In this document: piece by piece, positions 7,472 to 14,421 of the stretch
How positions within the stretch are numbered: the stretch's first letter is position 1
How the letters are laid out: every line of letters begins with the position of its first letter
DNA from: Quadrisphaera sp.
GTDB lineage: Bacteria > Actinomycetota > Actinomycetes > Actinomycetales > Quadrisphaeraceae
DNA: 21,783 bases
NCBI GenBank assembly: GCA_029258695.1
Contig: JARIBR010000192.1
Span: 1 to 21,783 of the forward strand
Direction: 5' to 3'
The notes under the pieces: generated by a model
Databases searched by the model: none
Seen by the model: the letters and a program-made list of their open reading frames with translations, nothing else
What the model was told of the DNA's origin: nothing
Position numbers and translations under genes: made by a program

Positions 7472-8002
7472 GTGGAATTCCTCGCCGTAATCCTCCCGAC
7501 GCTGCGCGAGCTCCGCTTCGTGACGATCCGCCGCGGGGGAACCCTGACCGACGAGGACCACCGGCTGCTGGCCCTGTGGGCGGCCTCCTGCGCCGAGCAC
7601 GTCCTGGGCCTCTTCGCGTCGGCCCGCCCCGCGGACCCACGGCCGCGTCAGAGCATCGAGCAGGCCCGAACCTGGGCGGCTGGCGAGGTCACGATGATGC
7701 AGGCGCGCGCCGCGAGCGGCCACTCGATGGGGGCCGCCAGAGACCTCCGGGGCGCACCGCGGTTAGCCGCGTACGTCGCAGGCCAGGCCGGGGCCGTGGG
7801 GCACGTCGCGGCGCACGAACTCGGCGCCGCCGCCTACGCGATCAAGGCTGCGCGCGCCGGGGCACCGGCGGACGACGCCGAGGAGGCGGGGCGCGAGGAG
7901 TGCCGGTGGGAGCGTGAGCAGCTCCCGGAGACGATCCGCGAGCTCGTCCTCGATGACCAGCTGCTGCGCGACGACATCTGCTGGTCCGTCTTCGACTGCT
8001 GA
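7472..8002 (+). CDS. Imm5-like putative immunity protein
   Basis: 176 residues, mostly helical and alanine-rich, with no signal peptide. Diagnostic stretches are FVTIRRGGTLTDEDHRLLALWAASCAEHVLGLF, then DPRPRQSIEQARTWAAGEVTM, HVAAHELGAAAYAIKAARAG, and the ending REQLPETIRELVLDDQLLRDDICWSVFDC. This set recalls the Imm5-type family (PF14423) of predicted immunity proteins from polymorphic-toxin systems, often annotated simply as 'putative immunity protein' in actinobacteria. Assignment is from memory of the motif pattern. The GTG start at 7472 is five bases after the ligase stop and has no good Shine-Dalgarno, so it may be read through from the ligase gene. No toxin gene is visible nearby. Confidence 0.6.
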   Translation: MEFLAVILPTLRELRFVTIRRGGTLTDEDHRLLALWAASCAEHVLGLFASARPADPRPRQSIEQARTWAAGEVTMMQARAASGHSMGAARDLRGAPRLAAYVAGQAGAVGHVAAHELGAAAYAIKAARAGAPADDAEEAGREECRWEREQLPETIRELVLDDQLLRDDICWSVFDC

Positions 8003-8179
8003 GCGCTCGTCCGGCGCCGACCTGCAGGCTGGTGGTCGGGAGGAAGCCGCCGGCGACGTCGGCTGTACGCCGGAGCGGCTCGATCTCCAACCCCCGATCC
8101 ATCAGAAGATCAGGTGACAGACTCCGTGACATCATTCAAATGTCTGAAAAGCGTTACGCAATAGGTCAAAGTTGCCCAA
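8003..8179. other. Intergenic region with AT-rich segment before DUF4214 gene
   Basis: The first 110 bases have the usual GC content. From about 8110 to 8195 the composition becomes markedly AT-rich for this window (for example AAATTATTACACA at 8178-8190), as expected of a regulated promoter. GTGACA occurs at 8115-8120 and 8127-8132, a 12-bp-spaced direct repeat. No clear -10/-35 pair or riboswitch fold was recognised. Confidence 0.4.
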
Positions 8180-8962
8180 ATTATTACACACCGTTGCATC
8201 GCCGCCACCCTGAGCGCCTCCGCCCTGCTCGCGGGCTCCGCCCTCGTGGCCGCGCCCGTAGCCAACGCCGTACCACCCCCCGCGGCAACCACCCAGGCCG
8301 CCGAGGTGCCGGCCGATGCGGAGCCCCGCGCCGGCGAGGTCCTCAACGGCCGGGTCGTCATCTCCTGGTACGAGGACTTCCTCAACCGCGACGCCAAGGC
8401 CGGCTCGCAGGTCTGGATCGACGCGCTCGACAACGGGGCCGAACCCGCGGACGTCGCCTGGGCCATCCCCCACTCCCCGGAGTACAACGCGAACCAGATC
8501 ACGAAGCTCTACGACCGGCTCCTCGGGCGCGGCCTCGACCCGGGCGCGAACTACTGGATCAACGGCACGAACGCCCAGCAGTTCCCCGTGGAATGGGTCT
8601 ACCAGAACATCCTCGCCTCCCCCGAGTACATCGCCAAGACCACCAAGGCCAAGGGCCCGGTCACGTCCTGGTACGTCGAGATGCTCGGCCGGACCTCCGT
8701 CTCCGAGGGCGAGAAGGCCTACTGGGTCAACCGCATCACCACGGTCGGCCGCCTGACCGCGCTGCGCGAGTTCTACTACTCGCCCGACGCGGTGCACACC
8801 CGCATCGACAACCACTACGAGTACCTGCTCGACCGCCCGGCCGACGGCGGCGGGCTGGCATGCTGGTACGCCAAGGAGGTCGAGTCCGACATCAACGTCC
8901 AGGTGCTCATCGCCAGCAGCGACGAGTACCGCATCGCCGCTTCCGAGGGCTACGGCGACTGA
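8180..8962 (+). CDS. Secreted DUF4214-repeat protein, start codon uncertain
   Basis: The mature part consists of about four DUF4214-like units with the pattern W/HYxxxLxR...W. They begin near 8366 (WYEDFLNR), 8507 (LYDRLLGR), 8669 (WYVEMLGR) and 8813 (HYEYLLDR). The linkers carry SPEY, SPEYIAK and SSDEYR. DUF4214 occurs in bacterial surface and extracellular proteins, often near polysaccharide genes; its biochemical role is unknown. In-frame upstream codons give a convincing signal peptide (CIAATLSASALLAG, SALVAAPVANA), yet no ATG, GTG or TTG lies in frame between the TAG at 8162 and that hydrophobic core. ATT at 8180 would give MITHR plus the core, so it is used here tentatively. The first canonical start, GTG 8246, would delete most of the signal peptide. 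Confidence 0.75.
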   Translation: MITHRCIAATLSASALLAGSALVAAPVANAVPPPAATTQAAEVPADAEPRAGEVLNGRVVISWYEDFLNRDAKAGSQVWIDALDNGAEPADVAWAIPHSPEYNANQITKLYDRLLGRGLDPGANYWINGTNAQQFPVEWVYQNILASPEYIAKTTKAKGPVTSWYVEMLGRTSVSEGEKAYWVNRITTVGRLTALREFYYSPDAVHTRIDNHYEYLLDRPADGGGLACWYAKEVESDINVQVLIASSDEYRIAASEGYGD

Positions 8963-9047
8963 CCACGCGCCCGGGCCCGCACCCAGGACCTTGGTCCGTC
9001 GCCCAGGGCCCCGGGTGCCCGGCATCGTCGACGTGGAGGTGGTGGCC

Positions 9048-9992
9048 ATGACGGCGCAGCGCACGTCACAGCAGGAGCCCGACGAGCCAGGCGGCGCGGG
9101 AGGCCGCGGTCACGGGGTGGTGGTGGGCTTCGACGGTTCCCCGGCGTCCATCACGGCCCTCACGTGGGCCGCACGCGAGGCGGGATCGCGCGGCGCCCGG
9201 CTCCGGGTGGTCCTCGCCACGGACGGCGAGAGCGTCGGCGACGCAGCCGCCCTCGTCCGGGCGGCGCACGAGGCCGGCGAGCAGCTCACCGAGGACGTCG
9301 CCGCGTGGGCGACGTCCGTCGACGGCGCTCCGACCAAGGGCCGGGTGGAGATCGACGTGCAGCCCGGGGGAGCCGTCCCAGCGCTGGTCGAGGCCTCGGA
9401 GCACGCCGACGTGCTGGTGGTGGGCAACCGCGGGCGCGGGGCCCTCATCGGTGCCCTGCTGGGTTCCGTGGCGTTCTCCGTGACCGCGCAGGCTCGCTGC
9501 CCCGTGGTCGTCGTCCGCGGCGACGCCGAACGCCGGCCGGGCCCCGACCACCCCGTGGTGGTCGGCGTCGACGGCTCGGACGGCTCCCGGGCCGCCGTGT
9601 CCTATGCCGCGGCCGCAGCGGCGCGGAGCGGCGCTCTCCTCCTGGTGGTCGCCGCGTGGCGGACGCCGGACCTGGCGGCAGCCGGCAGCGCGTATGACGC
9701 GACGTACGCCGCCACCCTGACCCTGCAGGCCCAGGACACCGCGCAGCGCAGCGCCGACGCCGGGACGGCCCAGGTCCGAGCCGAGCACCCGGGAGTGGAG
9801 GCCGAGGCGCGGACCGTCGGCGACCGTCCCGCACGGGCACTGGTCGCGGCCGCGGTGGACGCGGGTCTGATCGTCGTCGGCGCGCGCGGGCACGGCAGCG
9901 TCCGCGGGCTGTTCCTGGGGTCGGTCAGCCATGCGACCGTCCACGCTGCACGGTGCCCCGTGGCCGTCGTCCGACCACACGGCGCCGCCTGA
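9048..9992 (+). CDS. Universal stress protein, two tandem Usp domains
   Basis: 314 residues from the ATG at 9048, preceded by GGAGGT at a seven-base spacing; the longer frame upstream is not supported. Domain 1 spans about residues 20-158 and domain 2 about 165-310. Each starts with a VVVGFDGS / VVVGVDGSDGS strand and ends with the ATP-binding signature G-x2-G-x9-G-S. In domain 1 this is VVGNRGRGALIGALLGSVA followed by ARCPVVVV, and in domain 2 VVGARGHGSVRGLFLGSVS followed by ARCPVAVV. Both therefore look able to bind ATP. Tandem UspA proteins are common in actinobacteria and are linked to dormancy, hypoxia or general stress. Its position in an EPS locus is unexplained; it may be an independent gene. 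Confidence 0.92.
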   Translation: MTAQRTSQQEPDEPGGAGGRGHGVVVGFDGSPASITALTWAAREAGSRGARLRVVLATDGESVGDAAALVRAAHEAGEQLTEDVAAWATSVDGAPTKGRVEIDVQPGGAVPALVEASEHADVLVVGNRGRGALIGALLGSVAFSVTAQARCPVVVVRGDAERRPGPDHPVVVGVDGSDGSRAAVSYAAAAAARSGALLLVVAAWRTPDLAAAGSAYDATYAATLTLQAQDTAQRSADAGTAQVRAEHPGVEAEARTVGDRPARALVAAAVDAGLIVVGARGHGSVRGLFLGSVSHATVHAARCPVAVVRPHGAA

Positions 9993-10022
9993 CGTGGTGC
10001 TGCCTGACGAGGTGCGGCCCGC

Positions 10023-10034
10023 GCTGACGTCAGC
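10023..10034. repeat. Perfect 12-bp palindrome GCTGACGTCAGC
   Basis: This lies in the 47-bp gap between the convergent stress-protein and beta-helix lipoprotein genes. The same 12-mer, with the two extra bases GC upstream, recurs at 19901-19914 inside the RiPP B1 gene. It has no loop and no T tract, so it is not a standard terminator. It might be a protein-binding site or chance. Confidence 0.3.
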
Positions 10035-10039
10035 GGTCC

Positions 10040-10945
10040 CTAGGGCTTCGCCCTGACGACCTCGACCGGCTCACCGTTCTTCGCCAGCACGTTCCCCGGG
10101 CCCAACGCCACCTCGGCCGGCGCGATGACGGCGCCGTAGCGGCTGCTCTCACCGAAGACGTTGTCGCGGATCTCCACGCCCTCGGCATCGATGTCCCCGC
10201 GCACGTTGAGGCTGTAGTTGCCGCCGTCGAAGCGGTTGTGGGTGACGAGGACGTCCCTCACCTGCTTGCTGCCCGTCTCGCTGCCGAGCATCAGCCCTGC
10301 GTTGTTGTAGTCGGGCCCGTCGGAGCCGCCGTCCCCGTCTCCTCGGCGCGCCGGGTCGAGGACGTTGCCGGTGATGACCACGTCGGAGGCGGACGTGGTC
10401 TGCAGCGCGTCGGAGTGCAGGTCCCCGATGCGCGCCATGTCGTGGATCCAGCTCTGCTCGATGCGCACCCCGTGCCCGAAGCGCGCGCCGTCTGCGGTCC
10501 CGTGGATGTCGACCTTGCGCAGGGTGTAGCCGGTCCATCCGATGCCGATCTCGGTCGTGCCCAACCCGTCGATCTCGGACGACTCGACCACGAGGTCCTT
10601 CGCTCCGCCCTCGAGCCCGACGGCCATCGTCACCCCCTCCTTCCCGCAGCGGATGCGGGAGTCGCGGATGGTCACGTCGTCGGCGCGCACGACGACGCAG
10701 CCGTCGACGTCGAGGCCGTCGACGACGGCCCCGTCGTCGACGATGCGCAGGTCACCGGACTGCTTCAGCCTCACTCCGGCGGGCACGCCGGTGTCCGCCG
10801 GGTCGACGGGCGCGGTGATCGGCGGCTCCGACGGTGTCACCGGCGGCGTGGCGGGGGCGGGAGCCGAGCACCCAGCCGCAGAAAAGATGGGGACGAGCAG
10901 CGTCACGAGCGACCAGGAGCGACGAGACAAGGCTGATCGGGGCAC
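10040..10945 (-). CDS. Right-handed beta-helix lipoprotein (paralogue 1 of 3)
   Basis: 301 residues from a GTG at 10945. The start is chosen because it gives a basic n-region (PRSALSRRS), a hydrophobic stretch, and a lipobox-like SAAGC with Cys26, followed by a Pro/Thr-rich spacer to about residue 50. The longer frame would run through the divergent promoter. Residues 52-298 form a repetitive beta-strand domain: GAVVDGLDVDGCVVVRADDVTIRDSRIRC, then DLVVESSEIDG, YTLRKVDIHG, HSDALQTTSASDVVITGNVLD (His177, Asp179, Gln182), LMLGSETGSKQVRDVLV, and GGNYSLNVRGDI. This resembles pectate-lyase-like parallel beta-helices, but I recognise no named family. It is probably anchored to the outer face of the membrane. 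It lacks the Ig-like domain of the two neighbouring paralogues and is transcribed divergently from them. Confidence 0.8.
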   Translation of the reverse strand: MPRSALSRRSWSLVTLLVPIFSAAGCSAPAPATPPVTPSEPPITAPVDPADTGVPAGVRLKQSGDLRIVDDGAVVDGLDVDGCVVVRADDVTIRDSRIRCGKEGVTMAVGLEGGAKDLVVESSEIDGLGTTEIGIGWTGYTLRKVDIHGTADGARFGHGVRIEQSWIHDMARIGDLHSDALQTTSASDVVITGNVLDPARRGDGDGGSDGPDYNNAGLMLGSETGSKQVRDVLVTHNRFDGGNYSLNVRGDIDAEGVEIRDNVFGESSRYGAVIAPAEVALGPGNVLAKNGEPVEVVRAKP

Positions 10946-11055
10946 TGATTCACCGTACGTCGCCGTTGGCCCGATCCAGCGAGACTTGGCGCGTCGGCTC
11001 ACCTGTGGCGCCGTGGTTCCGATCACTCCTCCAGACAACCCCACGGAGGATCCCC

Positions 11056-12234
11056 ATGGCCACACCCCCACGAAGCCGATCGGCTCGCGTGCCGCTCGTG
11101 CTCGCGACGTCGGTGCTGGCCGCCCTCGCCCTCGCCCCGCCGGCCGCCGCCGCCAGCGACTACCTGCGCTACGACGGCAAGAGCCTCAACATGGCGCGCG
11201 TCCCCGCAGGCGTCGTCGTCATCGACGCCCTGTCGACCACACCGGCTCTCTCCGCGACGTACAGCATCGACGGACAGGTGCTCGGTACCGACACCACCCT
11301 CGAGCCCGCCGGCGACCGGTGGCTCGCCTCGACCGAGGTGGACCTCACCGGCCTGCACGGTCTGAAGCAGCTCACCGTCCGCTTCGACGCCGGCCGTCAG
11401 AGCCGTCCGGTCTCGAAGTTCTTCCGCGCCATCCCGCCCCCCACGCCGAGCACTGACCCGACCCCGGCACCAGCGACGGTGCCCGAGGGGATGCCCGGCC
11501 CCGAGACCACCGGCGTGCCGGCCGGCACGGCGCTGACCCCCAGCGGGTCGCTGAGCATCTGGCGTGACGGCACCGTGGTCGACGGGCTCGACATCGCCGG
11601 CTGCGTGTCGGTGAACGCCGACGACGTGATCATCCGCAACACGCGCGTCCGGTGCGCCGCGCCGTCCGGAGGCGTGGCCGTACGACGCGCCACCGGCGCG
11701 GACCGGCTCACGCTCGAGCGCGTCGAGGTGGATGGGATGGGGACCGCCGAGGTCTGCGTCGGGTGGAGCGACTACACCCTGCGGGGCGTCGACCTCCACG
11801 GCTGCGCGGACGGCGCCCGATTCGGGCACCGCATGAGCGTCGAGGACAGCTGGATCCACGACCTCGCCCAGATCGGCACGCTGCACGCCGACGCGCTGCA
11901 GACCACGTCGGCCTCGGACGTCGTGATCCGGCACAACACCCTCGACGTGCGTCGCAGCGACGGCACCTATGACAACGCGGGGGTCATGCTGGGCTCGGAG
12001 ACCGGCGGCCAGCAGGTCCGCGACGTGCTCGTCGAGGGAAACCACCTCGACGGCGGGAACTACGCCTTCAACGTCCGCGGCGACATCAACGCCACCCGCG
12101 TGACCGTCCAGGACAACACCTTCGGGGACGCCACCCGCTACGGACCGGTGCTGGCACCGGCGAGGGTCCCCCTGGGTGCGGGCAACGTGTACGCCGCCAC
12201 CGGCGCCCCCGTGCACGTCGTGGGGACGGAGTGA
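11056..12234 (+). CDS. Secreted Ig-like plus right-handed beta-helix protein (paralogue 2 of 3)
   Basis: 392 residues from the ATG at 11056, with GGAGGA six bases upstream. A signal peptide covers residues 1-33 (RSRSARVPLVLATSV, then APPAAAA before Ser34). Residues 35-126 look like an Ig-like beta-sandwich: YLRYDGKSLNMARVPAGVVVIDAL, then ATYSIDGQVLGTDTTLEPAG and VDLTGLHGLKQLTVRF. A Pro/Thr-rich linker (PPPTPSTDPTPAPAT) leads to a beta-helix domain from about residue 153. That domain carries the shared motif HADALQTTSASDVVI (His277), VMLGSETGGQQVRDVLV, GGNYAFNVRGDI, and FGDATRYGPVLAP. The protein is secreted, with function unknown; a sugar-binding, lyase or hydrolase role toward the locus polysaccharide is a reasonable guess from fold and context only. 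It overlaps the next paralogue by one base. Confidence 0.82.
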   Translation: MATPPRSRSARVPLVLATSVLAALALAPPAAAASDYLRYDGKSLNMARVPAGVVVIDALSTTPALSATYSIDGQVLGTDTTLEPAGDRWLASTEVDLTGLHGLKQLTVRFDAGRQSRPVSKFFRAIPPPTPSTDPTPAPATVPEGMPGPETTGVPAGTALTPSGSLSIWRDGTVVDGLDIAGCVSVNADDVIIRNTRVRCAAPSGGVAVRRATGADRLTLERVEVDGMGTAEVCVGWSDYTLRGVDLHGCADGARFGHRMSVEDSWIHDLAQIGTLHADALQTTSASDVVIRHNTLDVRRSDGTYDNAGVMLGSETGGQQVRDVLVEGNHLDGGNYAFNVRGDINATRVTVQDNTFGDATRYGPVLAPARVPLGAGNVYAATGAPVHVVGTE

Positions 12235-13484
12235 TGAGCCACGCCGGGCGCCGGGCACGCCGCGGCGCCGGGGCCACGGCCCTGCTCGTCGTCGCAGCCC
12301 TGATCACCGGCGCCGCGCCCGCGTCGGCCGACGGCCCGAGCTGGGTGCGGTACGCCGGCAAGAGCATCAACGGCCAGAGAGTGCCCGCCACCGTGGTTAC
12401 GCTGGACGCCATCGCCGGTTCGCCGACGGGGAAGGTGCAGTTCATCGTCGGCGGACGCGTGCTGGCGGAGGACCACACCGTGGTCCCCGAGGGGCGCGGC
12501 TTCGTGGCCAGCGCCCCCGTGGACCTGACCGGGTTCCGGGGCACGACCACCGTCCGCGTCCGCATCTTCAGCCAGCGCGGGGTCGTCCACACGGTGGACA
12601 AGTCGTTCCGCGCGGTCGCGCCGCCTCCGGGGACGGTCGTGCCTCCCCGCCCGACACCCCCGCCCGTCCACACCCCGGGACCGGGCTGGAAGCCGCCGGT
12701 CCCCTCCGGGCCGGGTGCTTCGCCAGGCCCAGCGGTGCTCCGCGGCGCGAACAACACCGGGGTGCCCGCCGGGACCGCGCTGACACCCTCGGAGTCGTTC
12801 ACCGTCTGGCAGGACGGCGCCGTGATCGACGGCGTCGACGTCGACGGGTGCGTCATCGTCAACGCCAAGGACGTCACCATCAAGCGCAGCCGCATCCGGT
12901 GCAGCGCGCAGCTCGGGCAGATGGCCGTCGAGGTCGGGGCCAGCGGCGACCGCGTGACGCTCGAGGACGTCGAGGTGGACGGGCGCGACCGGACGCCGGT
13001 GTGCGTCGGCTGGAGCCGCTTCACCCTGCGCCGGGTCAACGTCCACGGCTGCGCCGACGGCGTGCGCTTCGGCCACCGGGTGGTCGTCGAGGACAGCTGG
13101 GTGCACGACCTCGTGCGCCTCGGGACGCTCCACGGCGACGCGCTGCAGACCACCTCCGCGTCCGACGTCGTGATCCGGGGCAACACGTTGAACCCCCGCA
13201 ACACCGCGCGCCGGGACTTCCACAACGCGGCGATCATGATGGGCTCGGAGACCGGTTCCCGTCAGGTGCGCCGGGTGCTCATCGAGCACAACCACCTCGA
13301 CGGGGGCAACTACAGCCTCAACGTGCGCAGCGACATCGACGCGCAGGGTGTGCTGATCCAGCACAACACGTTCGGGGCCACCACCCGCTACGGACCGGTG
13401 CTGACCCCGGGCTCGGTGCCGGTGGGCGCGAGCAACACGGTCGTGGGGACCCGGACGGCGGTGCGGGTGGACCGCGCCCGCTGA
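12234..13484 (+). CDS. Secreted Ig-like plus right-handed beta-helix protein (paralogue 3 of 3)
   Basis: 416 residues from the ATG at 12234, which shares its A with the TGA of the previous gene; a GTG sits one codon before it at 12231. The layout matches its neighbour: a signal peptide of about 32 residues (ALLVVAALITGAAPASA), an Ig-like domain (WVRYAGKSINGQRVPATVV ... VDLTGFRGTTTVRVRIF), a longer Pro-rich linker of about 45 residues (TVVPPRPTPPPVHTPGPG), then the beta-helix. It conserves HGDALQTTSASDVVI (His300), IMMGSETGSRQVRRVLI, GGNYSLNVRSDI and TTRYGPVLTPG. It clearly arose by tandem duplication with the gene before it and is likely co-translated. Cysteine pairs in the helix (GCVIVN..IRC, VCVGW..VHGC) could form disulphides, fitting an exported protein. 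No function is assigned. Confidence 0.82.
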   Translation: MSHAGRRARRGAGATALLVVAALITGAAPASADGPSWVRYAGKSINGQRVPATVVTLDAIAGSPTGKVQFIVGGRVLAEDHTVVPEGRGFVASAPVDLTGFRGTTTVRVRIFSQRGVVHTVDKSFRAVAPPPGTVVPPRPTPPPVHTPGPGWKPPVPSGPGASPGPAVLRGANNTGVPAGTALTPSESFTVWQDGAVIDGVDVDGCVIVNAKDVTIKRSRIRCSAQLGQMAVEVGASGDRVTLEDVEVDGRDRTPVCVGWSRFTLRRVNVHGCADGVRFGHRVVVEDSWVHDLVRLGTLHGDALQTTSASDVVIRGNTLNPRNTARRDFHNAAIMMGSETGSRQVRRVLIEHNHLDGGNYSLNVRSDIDAQGVLIQHNTFGATTRYGPVLTPGSVPVGASNTVVGTRTAVRVDRAR

Positions 13485-13533
13485 CCCCGACGAGCCAACC
13501 GTCCGAACCGCCGCGCGCCTCACTGAACGTCAC

Positions 13534-13539
13534 TAGCCT
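13534..13539 (+). promoter_or_regulatory. Predicted -10 element of glycosyltransferase operon
   Basis: TAGCCT fits TAnnnT and lies in the 91-bp gap before the six-gene glycosyltransferase run. A start point about seven bases later falls at the GTG-GTG of a ten-codon open frame (13547). No convincing -35 is seen. Confidence 0.3.
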
Positions 13540-13546
13540 TGACTGT

Positions 13547-13579
13547 GTGGTGAACAGCAGGTCTGAGGCAGCGTCGTGA
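13547..13579 (+). CDS. Possible leaderless ten-codon upstream ORF
   Basis: The frame starts GTG GTG and encodes VVNSRSEAAS. Its TGA (13577-13579) overlaps the GTG start of the first glycosyltransferase in a GTGA arrangement. Start and stop placement could couple translation of the operon to this short frame. So short an open frame can easily arise by chance. Confidence 0.2.
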   Translation: MVNSRSEAAS

Positions 13580-14421
13580 CCGTTCCCCTGGCGTCGGTCG
13601 TCATCCCCGCGCACGACGAGGCGGCGGTCATCGACCGCTGCCTCGACGCGCTGATGGCCGGCGCGGCGCCGGGCGAGCTCGAGGTGGTCGTCGCGGCCAA
13701 CGCCTGCACCGACGACACCGCGGACCGGGCCAGGTGCCGCCCGGGCGTCGCGGTGCTCGAGCTGCCGGAGCCCGGGAAGATCGGGGCGCTCAACGCCGGC
13801 GACGCCGCGGTGACCACCTTCCCCCGCATCTACCTCGACGCGGACACGGTGCTCACCACGGAGGACACCCGCTCCCTGGTGCGGCTGCTCGAACGCGGTG
13901 ACGCCCTCGTGGCGGCCCCGCACGTGCGCCTCGTCACCGGCGGGATCTCGCGGCTCGTCGCCTGGCACTACCGGGCGTGGGCCTCGCTGCCGGTGACCTG
14001 CGAGGGCTACGTGGGGTCGGGGGTCTACGCCGTCTCGCGGACGGGGCACGCGCGGATCGCGCCGTTCCCAGACGTCATCGCCGACGACGACTACGTGCGC
14101 CGCTCCTTCGCTCCGGGCGAGCGGGCCAGCTCCGAGGGCACCTACGAGGTGCGCCCGCCGCGGACGGTGCGCGCCTACGTCTCGCGAGCGCTGCGCGGCC
14201 GCACCGGCAACGTGCAGCTGGCCGCGAGCGGCATCCATCTCGCCCCACAGCCGGGGGTGACCGGCGTGCGAGGGCTTCTCCCCCTGCTCCGCTCGCCGCG
14301 GACGTGGCCGTGGGTCGGCTCCTTCGTGGCGCTGACCGCCGTCGTCCGGCTCCGGCTCGCCCTGGCGGGGGGCGCCGTGACCGGCTGGAACCACGACCGG
14401 TCCAGCCGGGTGGAGTCATGA
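13576..14421 (+). CDS. GT2 family glycosyltransferase, membrane-associated
   Basis: 281 residues from a GTG at 13576 with GAGG about eight bases upstream. The GT-A fold shows VPLASVVIPAHDEAAVIDRCL, EVVVAANACTDDTADRA, GKIGALNAGDAA, and IYLDADTVLT with the metal-binding D88-A89-D90. An acceptor-domain segment, CEGYVGSGVYAVSR, precedes VIADDDYVRRSF, the acidic motif that normally holds the catalytic base. A hydrophobic stretch near residues 245-262 (WVGSFVALTAVVRLRLAL) may attach it to the membrane. It is the first of six coupled glycosyltransferase genes and presumably starts or extends the EPS repeat unit; the sugar is unknown. Its stop overlaps the next start (ATGA). Confidence 0.88.
   Translation: MTVPLASVVIPAHDEAAVIDRCLDALMAGAAPGELEVVVAANACTDDTADRARCRPGVAVLELPEPGKIGALNAGDAAVTTFPRIYLDADTVLTTEDTRSLVRLLERGDALVAAPHVRLVTGGISRLVAWHYRAWASLPVTCEGYVGSGVYAVSRTGHARIAPFPDVIADDDYVRRSFAPGERASSEGTYEVRPPRTVRAYVSRALRGRTGNVQLAASGIHLAPQPGVTGVRGLLPLLRSPRTWPWVGSFVALTAVVRLRLALAGGAVTGWNHDRSSRVES

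Noticed and set aside
8032..9051. 339-codon Arg-rich frame from the region of the DUF4214 gene
   Set aside because: It is the wrong frame for the DUF4214 repeats. Only its first codons (ATG 8140 onward) are of interest, as a possible frameshift partner.
12138..13523. 461-codon minus-strand frame opposite beta-helix paralogue 3
   Set aside because: Low-complexity His/Val/Asp-rich shadow; the plus strand shows the signal peptide and conserved motifs.
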